Shown: positions 36,022-44,514 of the stretch, piece by piece
Numbering within the stretch: the stretch's first letter is position 1
How the letters are laid out: the number at the start of each line of letters is the position of its first letter
DNA from: JAHEJJ01 sp965212205
Lineage (GTDB): Bacteria > Bacteroidota > Bacteroidia > Flavobacteriales > Flavobacteriaceae
Reading direction: 5' to 3'
DNA length: 64,000 bases
Assembly (NCBI GenBank): GCA_965212205.1
Contig: CBDBUX010000016.1
Span: forward strand, 124,001 to 188,000
Position numbers and translations under genes: made by a program
The notes under the pieces: model-generated
What the model was told of the DNA's origin: nothing
The model's database searches: none
Seen by the model: the letters and a program-made list of their open reading frames with translations, nothing else

Positions 36022-37257
36022 TTGCACTTTCTATATAATATCGGATTGCATCTTAGTTGGGCTTTGCTCAGGATAGTCTCCGTCTTCAATCCAAAAATTC
36101 AGAAGTTTGTGGCGGGTCGAAAATCGGTACAGACCTATCTGTCTAAAATACTCCCCAAAGACCGGCATATTATTTGGGTTCATGCGGCCTCGCTCGGTGA
36201 ATTTGAGCAGGGATTACCTGTAATCGAAAAATTACGGGAAGAGTTCCCCAGCCACTTTATCTTGCTTAGCTTTTTCTCTCCATCAGGATACGAAGTACGA
36301 AAAAACACCAGCGCCGCAGACGCCGTCTGTTATCTGCCCATGGACACCCGGCAAAATGTGAAAAAGTTTCTTGATACGGTACAACCTGTACTCGCCATTT
36401 TTATAAAATATGAGATCTGGCCAAACTATCTAAAAGCATTGGCATCCAGGGCGATCCCTGTCATACTGATCTCTGCTATTTTTTCCAGAAGACAGGTGTA
36501 TTTCAAATGGTATGGTGGATTTATGCGAAAGTCCCTCAATCGATTTAACAAGATTTTTGTTCAAAATGAGGTTTCTCAACAGCTATTGCAGGATATCGGG
36601 GTACAAGACACAGAATTAAGTGGTGATACGCGCTTTGACCGGGTTGCATTCATCAGGGAACAGCAGGTCTCATTAAATTTTATGGAGGAGTTCAAAAAGG
36701 ATTTTCGATGCTTTGTGGCTGGCAGTACCTGGCCTGAGGATGAGGAAATAATCCTTGATTATATCAACAATCATCAAGGGAATTTGCGATTTGTGATCGC
36801 TCCTCATGACATTAAATCTGATCACCTCAAACAACTGCAAAGAAAAATAACCAAGTCTTACCTACTGTATTCAGAATTAGATGGCAATTCCCTGAATGAT
36901 ATTCAGGTCTTGATCATCGATACCATTGGTCTGCTAACACGTATTTACAAGTATGCCGACATCGCTTATGTTGGAGGAGGGTTCGCAACTGGACTGCACA
37001 ATACCCTGGAGCCGGCAGTATTTGGCATTCCAGTTCTTATCGGACCGAAATACCATAATTTTCAGGAAGCCATGGATCTGGTCCATCGAAAAGGGATAAT
37101 GGTGGTCAACAATGTTTCAGAATTCAATCGCTACATGGATCAACTGTTAAGTGATCCTGATTTTTGCAAAAATACCGGACTGATCAATAGCGACTATATC
37201 ACAAACAAAAGAGGTGCCAGCATCCAAATAATAGACTATCTACGTACGTTATTGTAG
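36022..37257 (+). CDS. waaA: 3-deoxy-D-manno-octulosonate (KDO) transferase
   Basis: 411 residues from a TTG start preceded by AATAAAGG. Membrane-proximal N-terminus, then VHAASLGEFEQGLPVIEKL with the catalytic Glu, YLPMDTRQNVKKFL, the AGSTWPEDE hinge and the VGGGFATGLHNTLEPAVFGIPVLIGPKY nucleotide-sugar site, all as in KdtA/WaaA. It attaches KDO to lipid A at the inner membrane. A 13-base perfect palindrome CGCTAATTTAGCG lies at 35994-36006, just upstream. A small lipoprotein gene follows 19 bp later. Confidence 0.94.
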   Translation: MHFLYNIGLHLSWALLRIVSVFNPKIQKFVAGRKSVQTYLSKILPKDRHIIWVHAASLGEFEQGLPVIEKLREEFPSHFILLSFFSPSGYEVRKNTSAADAVCYLPMDTRQNVKKFLDTVQPVLAIFIKYEIWPNYLKALASRAIPVILISAIFSRRQVYFKWYGGFMRKSLNRFNKIFVQNEVSQQLLQDIGVQDTELSGDTRFDRVAFIREQQVSLNFMEEFKKDFRCFVAGSTWPEDEEIILDYINNHQGNLRFVIAPHDIKSDHLKQLQRKITKSYLLYSELDGNSLNDIQVLIIDTIGLLTRIYKYADIAYVGGGFATGLHNTLEPAVFGIPVLIGPKYHNFQEAMDLVHRKGIMVVNNVSEFNRYMDQLLSDPDFCKNTGLINSDYITNKRGASIQIIDYLRTLL

Positions 37258-37276
37258 TATACTGTTAGATGGAGAT

Positions 37277-37522
37277 ATGCAGCTAGCCCCTAAATCATAT
37301 ATTATTCTGGCCTTTTTACTGGTTATCTTAATCGGTTGCCGTAACCCGAAAGACAACACCCTCCACCCTGAAATTGAGAAAACTGCACCCAAGGAAAAGC
37401 TGAAGGATAGCAGCAATTATCATCACCCTCCTGAACCCGCAATACCCGGGGAAAGAAATCCTGGCCGGGCCAGGGAAAAATCAAAGTCTGAGCTCGATAC
37501 ACTCCTCCCTATTAAGGCCTAG
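37277..37522 (+). CDS. Small lipoprotein
   Basis: 81 residues with a lipoprotein signal ending LLVILIGC (Cys21). The mature part is a short, charged, Pro-rich, apparently unstructured chain (HPEIEKTAPKEKLKD and PPEPAIPGERNPGRAREK). It starts 19 bp after waaA and is probably translated from the same message. Function unknown. Confidence 0.7.
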   Translation: MQLAPKSYIILAFLLVILIGCRNPKDNTLHPEIEKTAPKEKLKDSSNYHHPPEPAIPGERNPGRAREKSKSELDTLLPIKA

Positions 37523-37579
37523 GTTCCAATACGTCTGTATGTCTGTTTTTTTGTTAGATTTACCTAAACTGACTGACCG

Positions 37580-38929
37580 ATGGACCGTAAAATATTTAGA
37601 ATATCACTCACCGCTGCGCTGGCAGGCTTTCTCTTTGGATTTGATACCGTCGTAATTAGCGGGGCAAACCTGCCAATAAAGGAATTATGGAATACTTCTC
37701 CATGGTTTCATGGTACTTTCATCATGTCTATGGCCCTTTGGGGTACAGTAATAGGTGCACTTTTCGGGGGTATTCCCTGCGATAAATTTGGCAGGAAAAA
37801 GACGTTGTTCTGGATTGGGGTCCTGTATTTTATTTCAGCATTAGGCTCAGCAATGGCGGTAGATCCCTATATGTTTTCATTTTTCAGACTAATCGGCGGA
37901 TTAGGGGTTGGAGCCTCTTCTGTAGCCGCACCTATATACATCTCCGAAATATCCTCTTCCAAGAATCGCGGTAAACTCGGTGCCCTTTATCAGTTTAATA
38001 TCGTTTTCGGGATCTTTATCGCCTTTATCTCAAACTACCTCCTTAAAGGTTTCGACGGTATTAACGACTGGAGATGGATGCTGGGCGTAGAAGCTATTCC
38101 AGCCCTGGCCTATAGCATTATGGTCTTAAAAATTCCCAACAGTCCGAGATGGCTGATCCTTAAAAAACACGATGAAGAAGCAGGTTTGGCCACGCTCGAA
38201 TTACTCTCGAACAAAGAGCATGCTCTTGAGAAATTGGAGGAGATCAAACGCTCTGAGGGCGACAGTACTCAGAAAGAACGACTCTTTTCGAAGTTTTATA
38301 AAAAACCTTTGATACTCGCATTTTTGATTGCATTTTTTAATCAACTTTCCGGTATCAACTTTATCCTCTATTATGCTCCGGAAATCCTCGAACGGGCCGG
38401 ATTAGCCGCCAGGGAATCATTATTCAGTTCGATTTCTATAGGGATCGTGAATCTAATATTTACCCTTATAGGTATACGTCTGATCGATCAACTTGGGAGA
38501 AAACAACTGATGAAGATCGGATCATTCGGCTATATTATCAGCTTATTCGTGGTAGGCTGGTGTTTTTACAGCGGGGCAAGTTCTACAATATTACTGATAT
38601 TCATTCTGGTATTTATCGCGGCACACGCCATCGGTCAGGGAGCAGTCATCTGGGTGTTTATTTCAGAGATTTTTCCGAATAAGGTCAGAGCTTTTGGCCA
38701 AAGCTGGGGTACAGGAACACACTGGGTTTTTGCCGCGCTGATCACCTTGCTTACACCAATTTTCCTGGATGCAGACCATGGAATATTTAAAGACAACCCC
38801 TGGCCAATATTTGTATTCTTTGGGTTTATGATGGTCTTGCAACTTCTCTTTGTACTCTTTATGATGCCAGAAACCAAGGGTGTTTCACTGGAAGAATTGG
38901 AGCAAAAAATGCGTTCCGGCGATCGATGA
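37580..38929 (+). CDS. MFS sugar transporter (sugar porter family)
   Basis: 449 residues with twelve predicted membrane helices. Sugar-porter signatures are FGFDTVVISGA in helix 1, DKFGRKKTL after helix 2, RLIGGLGVGASSVAAPIYISEI, PNSPRWL before the central loop, the QLSGINFILYYAPEI helix and the closing PETKGVSLEEL. It is likely a proton-coupled hexose or pentose importer of the XylE/GLUT type in the inner membrane. The exact sugar cannot be told. It appears to be a single-gene unit. Confidence 0.92.
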   Translation: MDRKIFRISLTAALAGFLFGFDTVVISGANLPIKELWNTSPWFHGTFIMSMALWGTVIGALFGGIPCDKFGRKKTLFWIGVLYFISALGSAMAVDPYMFSFFRLIGGLGVGASSVAAPIYISEISSSKNRGKLGALYQFNIVFGIFIAFISNYLLKGFDGINDWRWMLGVEAIPALAYSIMVLKIPNSPRWLILKKHDEEAGLATLELLSNKEHALEKLEEIKRSEGDSTQKERLFSKFYKKPLILAFLIAFFNQLSGINFILYYAPEILERAGLAARESLFSSISIGIVNLIFTLIGIRLIDQLGRKQLMKIGSFGYIISLFVVGWCFYSGASSTILLIFILVFIAAHAIGQGAVIWVFISEIFPNKVRAFGQSWGTGTHWVFAALITLLTPIFLDADHGIFKDNPWPIFVFFGFMMVLQLLFVLFMMPETKGVSLEELEQKMRSGDR

Positions 38930-39082
38930 ACGGACGTTTTATAGTTAAATTAGGTTCTTTGTCGAGAAAATCGGGCAGATGTCCTCAACTTTCGGGAACA
39001 GTGCCGCAACTGTCCGATATTGAGCCAACTATAACAATTTATTTTTAGCATTTTTGCTTAAAATGTTGTAATTTTTAGCATT

Positions 39083-39211
39083 ATGGAAGAACACTTGACT
39101 TTTGGAACTAGGATTCTAAACGGCTTTTTGAAAGTGATGGTTGTGGTCCTGGTATTGATCCTGGCTGCAGTTGTGGTGAGCCTCTTACTGGCGATGTTCG
39201 GTTTCTTTTAG
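39083..39211 (+). CDS. 42-residue single-pass membrane protein
   Basis: ATG to TAG, 42 codons. A polar start (MEEHLTFGTRILNGFLK) leads into one long hydrophobic helix (VMVVVLVLILAAVVVSLLLA) and a short MFGFF tail. The composition is much cleaner than chance for a membrane protein and the stop comes right after the helix. No family is recognised. It stands alone between the sugar transporter and tRNA-Leu, with the next terminator about 175 bp downstream. Confidence 0.5.
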   Translation: MEEHLTFGTRILNGFLKVMVVVLVLILAAVVVSLLLAMFGFF

Positions 39212-39384
39212 TAGTATCGCGCTGTTCCTAAATTTGATATAGCCCCTCTTTTCCTTTCACAACAAAAAAGTAATCAGGTATTTAATACTAGAACGGTTGG
39301 CTTGTTCAACGTGATAAAGGCAAATTTGTCAGAGAAATGTTTTAGGTGTTACTTTACTTGGTGAACAATCAGCTCTAAAAATGC

Positions 39385-39413
39385 AAAAACCTCCCGAGAA
39401 GGAGGTTTTTTTG
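39385..39413. terminator. Bidirectional Rho-independent terminator
   Basis: Stem AAAACCTCC / GGAGGTTTT with a six-base loop and a T-run. It sits a few bases from the 3' end of the minus-strand tRNA-Leu and downstream of the plus-strand 42-codon gene, and can serve both. Confidence 0.9.
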
Positions 39414-39416
39414 TTG

Positions 39417-39498
39417 TACAGGCGGAGAGACTCGAACTCTCACACCTTTCGGCACTAGATCCTAAATCTAGCGTGTCTACCAATTCCACCACGCCTGC
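39417..39498 (-). tRNA. tRNA-Leu (anticodon TAG)
   Basis: 82 bases on the minus strand. The acceptor arm GCAGGCG pairs with CGCCTGT, discriminator A. The D arm GTGGAATTGGTAGACAC, the anticodon stem-loop CTAGA-TTTAGGA-TCTAG (anticodon TAG, reading CUA) and a variable arm TGCCGAAAGGTGT identify leucine; the T loop is GTTCGAGTC. CCA is not encoded. Confidence 0.95.
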
Positions 39499-39538
39499 AT
39501 TTCAATAAGTCCGAAAAACCATATACCTGGCTTTTCTT

Positions 39539-39590
39539 TCTAGCGTGTCTACCTCCCGATAGTTATCGGGACCACCACGCCTGTATTTCC
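39539..39590 (-). pseudogene. Partial duplicate of the 5' half of tRNA-Leu, interrupted by a palindrome
   Basis: The plus-strand bases 39539-39553 repeat tRNA-Leu bases 39467-39481 exactly, and 39572-39587 repeat 39486-39501 with one change. Together they cover the 5' acceptor strand, the D arm and the first side of the anticodon stem. Where the tRNA has AATT in the D loop, the copy has the 18-base palindrome listed next. It cannot make a tRNA. It lies in the upstream region of the intact tRNA-Leu, about 40 bp from it. Confidence 0.85.
39554..39571. repeat. 18-bp palindrome inside the tRNA-Leu remnant
   Basis: TCCCGATAGTTATCGGGA: perfect 8-bp arms around GT. A related element, differing at 3 of 16 positions, lies at 55925-55940 on the other strand. 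Confidence 0.7.
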
Positions 39591-39699
39591 AATTTGCATT
39601 GGGCCTGCAAATATAAATGAAAATTATTATTTAAAACTTTATAGAGATAAAATTTCAACTCATCTTTTTGTACATTTATCATAACTACAATTGAGCTTT

Positions 39700-41091
39700 A
39701 TGGACGCTGTTGGTGAATATATTTCCAGGAACAAACAACGATTTATTGACGAACTCTTCGAGCTGTTGAGAATCCCATCGGTTAGCGCCGATTCGGCATT
39801 TGCGGAAGATGTGATGAATGCTGCAAAAAATGTGGCTGCCTCACTTTCGGATGCTGGTTGCGATCAGGTGGAAATATGCGAAACCAAGGGTTACCCGATC
39901 GTTTACGGTGAAAAAATTCTCAAGCCCGATTTACCCACGGTTCTTGTATACGGACACTACGACGTACAACCTCCAGACCCCATAGACCTGTGGGATTCCC
40001 CTCCTTTCGATCCGGTTATCAGACAGACTGAACTCCATCCCGATGGTGCTATTTTTGCAAGAGGGGCTTCGGACGATAAGGGGCAGATGTTTATGCACGT
40101 AAAGGCACTCGAATTTATGGTGCGCAACGAATTACTCCCCTGTAATGTGAAGTTTATGATAGAGGGTGAAGAAGAAGTGGGCAGTTCAAGTCTTGGAGAT
40201 TTTGTAAAAGAGAATCACGAAAGGCTTAAAAATGATATCATCCTGATCTCAGACACAGGGATGATCGCCAACGACGTCCCCTCGATTACAACAGGTCTTC
40301 GTGGACTGAGTTATGTGGAGGTAGAAGTTATTGGCCCTAATCGTGATCTGCATTCTGGTTTATATGGCGGTGCAGTGGCCAATCCTATCAATATCCTAAA
40401 TAAAATGATCGCGTCATTGCACGATGAAAACAATCATATAACCATACCGGGCTTTTACGACAAAGTGGATCAACTTACCCAGGAGGAAAGGCAGGTCATG
40501 GCCAATGCACCTTTTAGTCTTGAGGCCTATCAGGATGCTCTAGATATCGATGCGGTATATGGAGAAAAGAACTATACTACCAACGAGAGAAATTCGATAA
40601 GACCAACACTCGATGTGAACGGAATCTGGGGTGGCTATACAGGAGAAGGTGCCAAAACCGTAATTCCAAGTAAGGCATATGCAAAAATCTCAATGCGTTT
40701 GGTTCCACATCAAGACTGGATTGAAATCACAGAACTTTTTACCAGGCATTTCGAAAATATAGCCCCGCCCGGAGTTCGGGTAAAAGTAACGCCCCACCAT
40801 GGCGGACAGAGCTATGTAACCCCGATTGATAGTATTGGATACAAGGCGGCCAGCAAAGCCTATGAGACCACTTTTGGTAAGGTTCCCATCCCTAAACGCA
40901 ATGGAGGCAGCATTCCAATTGTACCGCTTTTTGAAGATGAATTGGGCAGTAAATCCATTCTTATGGGGTTTGGACTTGATAGTAACGCCATCCATTCTCC
41001 AAACGAACACCTGGCAATCTGGAACTTCCTGAAGGGGATCGAAACCATCCCATATTTCTATAAATACTTTACAGAATTGAATAAGAGCTGA
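39700..41091 (+). CDS. M20-family metallo-dipeptidase
   Basis: 463 residues from the ATG at 39700; a TTG nine bases earlier is also in frame. Zinc-ligand motifs are VYGHYDVQPP (His/Asp), GASDDKGQM, IEGEEEVGS (catalytic Glu pair) and the C-terminal NAIHSPNEH. The lid/dimerisation domain lies between. This clade (dapE/carnosinase-like) cuts dipeptides in the cytoplasm. There is no signal peptide. It stands alone. Confidence 0.92.
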   Translation: MDAVGEYISRNKQRFIDELFELLRIPSVSADSAFAEDVMNAAKNVAASLSDAGCDQVEICETKGYPIVYGEKILKPDLPTVLVYGHYDVQPPDPIDLWDSPPFDPVIRQTELHPDGAIFARGASDDKGQMFMHVKALEFMVRNELLPCNVKFMIEGEEEVGSSSLGDFVKENHERLKNDIILISDTGMIANDVPSITTGLRGLSYVEVEVIGPNRDLHSGLYGGAVANPINILNKMIASLHDENNHITIPGFYDKVDQLTQEERQVMANAPFSLEAYQDALDIDAVYGEKNYTTNERNSIRPTLDVNGIWGGYTGEGAKTVIPSKAYAKISMRLVPHQDWIEITELFTRHFENIAPPGVRVKVTPHHGGQSYVTPIDSIGYKAASKAYETTFGKVPIPKRNGGSIPIVPLFEDELGSKSILMGFGLDSNAIHSPNEHLAIWNFLKGIETIPYFYKYFTELNKS

Positions 41092-41180
41092 GGATCGAAT
41101 CCAAATTCCGGAGATCTTTTTTGTAACAAATTGTGCAAAGTTGCGTTCTAACTAGCAAGCAATCAAAAACGAACACTATT

Positions 41181-42282
41181 ATGATACGCAACTTCTTCCT
41201 GCTCTGTTCCGGAGCAGATATGGATATTCTTGAAACTTGTTCTTCTGGTGAAAAAAACAAATATGCAGGCATTGGCGCCACTGTTTTTTTTACCGCTTTA
41301 ATGGCATTTATTGCCGCATCCTATGCCTTGTATACGGTATTCGACAACCTATACGCCGCTATTATTTTCGGTCTGTTATGGGGTCTGCTGATCTTCAATT
41401 TAGATCGATTTATAGTTTCGACCATCAAAAAAAGGAACAGTGTTAAAAACGAAATCTGGCAAGCCACGCCCAGGATTATTTTGGCCGTAATTATCGCCGT
41501 TGTTATTTCCAAACCCCTCGAATTAAAGATCTTCGAAAAAGAGATCAACCAGGTATTATTAGAACAAAAAAATGATCTTACCCTTGCCAACAAAGAGCAA
41601 ATTTCATTGCAATATACCCCTGTGGTTGAAGAACTACAATCTGAAATCGCGTCTTTGAAAGCTGAGATTGACACCAAAGAACAGGAAACCAATGAGCTGT
41701 ATGAAACCTATATCGCGGAGGCTGAAGGCCGCAAGGGTACTCTCTTGGTAGGAAAAGGTCCGGTATACCGGGAGAAACGTGAAAAACACGACACCTACCT
41801 GGCCGAACTCGCCCAACTTAAGGAAACCAACAGGCAAAAAATTCTGGATATCGAAACTCAAATCGCAGCCTCTGAACGAGGAATATACCACTGTTGTCCA
41901 GAATTCTCAACCGATCATAGATGGTTTCGATGGATTAATGGCACGTATCAATGCGCTGGGAGAACTTCCCTGGTTCCCGTCTTTCTTTATTTTCATGCTA
42001 TTTCTGGCCATTGAAACCTCGCCGATAGCGGTAAAACTACTCTCACCAAAAGGTGCCTACGATCTTAAGCTGGAGGAAGAAGAATCTATAGTCGCCACAT
42101 GGGTGGAGCAGAAAGTCGCCCAACGTGCAGAAATACTGGCTACCGATTCGACGCTTAATGAAAAGATTTATGCCGAGATAGCTGAAGAGGAAGCGGTCTA
42201 TGCCTATAAAAAGCAAAAGGCAGAAGAATTACTTCGCCTTCAGGCCGACAGTTTTCATGAACTCCAGGTAAAAAACCTTTAG
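41181..42282 (+). pseudogene. DUF4407 membrane protein gene with a one-base frameshift
   Basis: The first frame (from ATG 41181) encodes MIRNFFLLCSGADMDILETC, four membrane segments in the first 115 residues and a long coiled coil up to IETQIAASE. It then runs on through unrelated sequence to a stop near 42014. The second frame picks up with EEYTTVVQNSQPIIDGFDGL, then LGELPWFPSFFIFMLFLAIETSPIAVKLLSPKG and a helical tail to 42282. Both halves belong to one DUF4407 protein. Removing one base at about 41877 restores a 366-residue product, the usual family size. There is no slippery site, so a real mutation or a sequencing error is likelier than programmed shifting. The end overlaps the convergent YjbR gene by 4 bp. 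Confidence 0.85.
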
Positions 42283-42635
42283 AGTTCTGACAGTTCTTTT
42301 TTGGTTTTTTTGGGAAGCTTGGTAACGACAAGGTCATAACTATGGTCTACCAATTCCTGCAACAGCAGAACAGGGAGTTGTTCCAGATACAGGGTATTCC
42401 AGTGCACCTTGCTCATATGATATCCGGGCATGATAACGCCATCATATTCTTCCCTTAGCGCAATGGCCCTTTCCGGTTCACATTTTAGGTTTACCTGCGA
42501 TGGGATACGTTCCAGCGGTGCTAGTGCAAACATCTTTCCCATCACCTTGAATACAAGGGTCACCTCATCGAAAGGAAATTCTTCAGTAACTCCTTTTTTA
42601 GCTACACAGTAATGCCTGAACTCTTCGATATTCAT
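42279..42635 (-). CDS. MmcQ/YjbR family protein
   Basis: 118 residues from the ATG at 42635 (MNIEEFRHYCVAKKGVTEEFPF); another ATG is three codons upstream. The YjbR/CyaY-like fold is indicated by EEFPFDEVTLVFKVMGKMFAL, VNLKCEPERAIALREEY and the MSKVHWNTLYL segment. Members are small cytoplasmic proteins said to bind DNA, without a firm role. Its stop overlaps the end of the DUF4407 gene. It is the last gene of an eight-gene minus-strand run. Confidence 0.88.
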   Translation of the reverse strand: MNIEEFRHYCVAKKGVTEEFPFDEVTLVFKVMGKMFALAPLERIPSQVNLKCEPERAIALREEYDGVIMPGYHMSKVHWNTLYLEQLPVLLLQELVDHSYDLVVTKLPKKTKKELSEL

Positions 42636-42647
42636 TGTAAGCAAACT

Positions 42648-43049
42648 CTAATCCGACAAGCCAATCGCGTCGTAAACCACTACTTTTCCCCAGAGATGCT
42701 GGGCCTCTTCTATGAATTGAAGATGGACGTCTTCGTTCTGATAAAGCTCCTGCTCCTCACCAGATTCAAAAGTCACGATCATTTTGTAGGTAAATGAATC
42801 ATCAACTACATCCCTAATTGCCTTTGGCGCAGTTCCAATATAGTTGGTCTTGGTATATTTCGATTTTTTCAACAATTTTTTTAAGGCCGTTTCAAATTCT
42901 TGACGCTCTGCAGGATTATCCGGATTTTTCAACCAGAAATATACGCTGTGGACAAAACTGGAATCAAAGGCATTGGTCTCGACCTTCTCCTGAGTATATC
43001 CCTGATAAGTTGTCATAAAAAGAATTAATAGGACGATGAGGTATCTCAT
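42648..43049 (-). CDS. Exported Dabb (stress-responsive A/B barrel) domain protein
   Basis: 133 residues with a signal peptide (MRYLIVLLILFMTTYQGYTQ). The Dabb core is FVHSVYFWLKNPDN, a KKLLKKS helix, YIGTAP, FTYKMIVTFESGEEQELYQ and the closing HLQFIEEAQHLWGKVVVYDAIG. Cytoplasmic relatives dimerise into a beta-barrel and some are stress-induced or cyclases. Export here suggests a periplasmic version. Ligand unknown. Confidence 0.85.
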   Translation of the reverse strand: MRYLIVLLILFMTTYQGYTQEKVETNAFDSSFVHSVYFWLKNPDNPAERQEFETALKKLLKKSKYTKTNYIGTAPKAIRDVVDDSFTYKMIVTFESGEEQELYQNEDVHLQFIEEAQHLWGKVVVYDAIGLSD

Positions 43050-43059
43050 ATTTCAATAT

Positions 43060-43698
43060 TTACTTTTGGTCTTTTATTTTTTCAACTATACGCCGGTCTT
43101 GCTCATTAAGCTCCAATGACGAATAGTCCAGTTTCCAACCAATGGTCTCCACCAACTTCTCCATGATCAAAACTGCTTCCATGGCTTCACGGCGGGCAGT
43201 TTCCATAAGACCGCTCTCCGGGATCTTCTCCTGAATATGAGCCTTCGCTTCTTTGTTCAGTGCTGTAAGATCATCTGGTGTAAAAGCATTAAAGAGACCA
43301 TTCTTAATATCGTAGAACTCCAGTTCCGGCTCGATAGAAAGGATCTCCGGTTGTGGAAAATTGGTCAATAGAATTTTTCTGTTAGCCGTATCAGCATGCA
43401 TCAGTATTCTCTTCAGGTTGAAACCGATTCGCGCCTTGGCATTGATCACTATAAGCGCCTTCTTTTTACTGCTTATCAGGCTCATAAAGTGCTCCCGGGT
43501 ACTTTCGTATTTGTATATCTCTGCGAAATCACCTTCCACCGTAATCAACTGACAAACACGCTTCATGCGTTCCAGCAGTACGGTCGACTGATGCTTTGTA
43601 AGATCCTTGCGCTGTTTCTTTCTAAAAAAAGTATACATCCAGTACATAAGGATCGCTCCTAAAATTAGTCCCAATACAACTTCAAAAAGGCCTTCCAT
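43060..43698 (-). CDS. DUF4230 membrane-anchored protein
   Basis: 212 residues. One N-terminal membrane helix (FEVVLGLILGAILMYWMYTFF) is followed by a soluble domain with ERMKRVCQLITVEGDFAEIYKY, KKALIVINAKARIGFNLKRI and ETARREAMEAVLIMEKLVETIGW, matching DUF4230 as I remember it. The soluble domain probably lies outside the cytoplasm. Role unknown. It lies 10 bp upstream of the Dabb gene in the same run. Confidence 0.85.
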   Translation of the reverse strand: MEGLFEVVLGLILGAILMYWMYTFFRKKQRKDLTKHQSTVLLERMKRVCQLITVEGDFAEIYKYESTREHFMSLISSKKKALIVINAKARIGFNLKRILMHADTANRKILLTNFPQPEILSIEPELEFYDIKNGLFNAFTPDDLTALNKEAKAHIQEKIPESGLMETARREAMEAVLIMEKLVETIGWKLDYSSLELNEQDRRIVEKIKDQK

Positions 43699-43723
43699 AC
43701 TATATTAAATTTAATCGCCTCAT

Positions 43724-44476
43724 TTAATCATTAAGTATTTGATACAATACCGGCCGGCTGGGGCTCGCGTCGTTCTCAAAAGGTGCCATTTGCAGATTTA
43801 AAACATAGGTACCGTCTTTTATTTTGTTGGGTACAAAAATCAATTCTGTAATAGTGGCCGACAAGCGTGTTTTGGCTGCGGTATTCCAAAAGGCCTTATG
43901 CGCTAAGAGGGCACCATTATCGCTTTCACGGTCTACCGACGGGAGGTCTACTAACAGATGTTCGATATTGCGCTCGGAGATGAACTGAGCAGTTTGTTCT
44001 AAAAGATACGGCGGATTAGTGCCGGTATATACGCGATCCATTTTCTCTGTCAGGTTAGGAAGTGTCCTTATGATCAAGGCTTCCCTTTTTTTGTTCCCGA
44101 GAGCATATTTCAACTGCTTTTTCGAAATGACGAAATCGTCCTGATATTTTTCGGGTGCAATAGTCACCAGTTCCGCCAGGTAAAAATAACGCAAGAGCGT
44201 TTTGTTGACCGACTGTACATTTTTATTGATATGACCTACCGATTCTGTGTGCGTCCCATGGGCATGAGGATTAAAGGTGATATCATTGAAGTTCACCGGG
44301 GCGCCCTCGGCTACGCTAAAAACAGTACTGTCTTTTTTATAAGGTTCGATTTGGGGGGGATTTTTACCCCAAGCCCTAAGATTTGAACCATCGCCCCTAA
44401 GAGGAATGGAAATATCCAGCGGTTTGCCCAGGTCTATTCTATACTTTCTGTTACTTGTTTTTATCTCTGCTATCAT
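43724..44476 (-). CDS. Cyclase-family protein (kynurenine formamidase-like fold)
   Basis: 250 residues. The metal-binding motif of the family, HxGTHxD, appears as HAHGTHTES, so the last Asp is replaced by Glu. Further on, LIIRTLPN, LLEQTAQFISERNIEHLLVDLPSVDRESDNGALLAHKAFW keeps the second conserved Asp-His region. Relatives hydrolyse N-formylkynurenine or similar amides and esters with a metal ion. The substrate here is not evident. Upstream lies hemW, 38 bp away. Confidence 0.85.
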   Translation of the reverse strand: MIAEIKTSNRKYRIDLGKPLDISIPLRGDGSNLRAWGKNPPQIEPYKKDSTVFSVAEGAPVNFNDITFNPHAHGTHTESVGHINKNVQSVNKTLLRYFYLAELVTIAPEKYQDDFVISKKQLKYALGNKKREALIIRTLPNLTEKMDRVYTGTNPPYLLEQTAQFISERNIEHLLVDLPSVDRESDNGALLAHKAFWNTAAKTRLSATITELIFVPNKIKDGTYVLNLQMAPFENDASPSRPVLYQILND

Positions 44477-44514
44477 CTCAGGCCAGACGATTAAACTAAA
44501 CTGTATTGAACCAT

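Larger units (their letters stand above)
38930..39690. other. 760-bp gap with small gene, terminator, tRNA-Leu and tRNA remnant
   Basis: From left to right it holds the end of the transporter unit, a direct repeat ATTTTTAGCATT (39041-39052 and 39071-39082) upstream of a 42-codon gene, about 170 bp with nothing I recognise, a bidirectional terminator, tRNA-Leu, and a partial second copy of that tRNA carrying an 18-bp palindrome. The last 100 bp are the A/T-rich upstream region of the dipeptidase gene. Confidence 0.6.

Noticed and set aside
39417..39590. Attachment site of an integrated element at tRNA-Leu
   Set aside because: Integrases usually copy the 3' end of a tRNA, but here the 5' half is copied, the copies are only about 40 bp apart and no integrase gene is nearby.
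41133..41180. Upstream GTG extension of the DUF4407 gene
   Set aside because: The family begins at MIRNFFLLCSGAD (41181); the extra residues are not similar to family members.
41860..41890. Programmed ribosomal frameshift in the DUF4407 gene
   Set aside because: There is no slippery heptamer, no stop or rare-codon pause in the right place and no obvious downstream structure; mutation or sequencing error is simpler.
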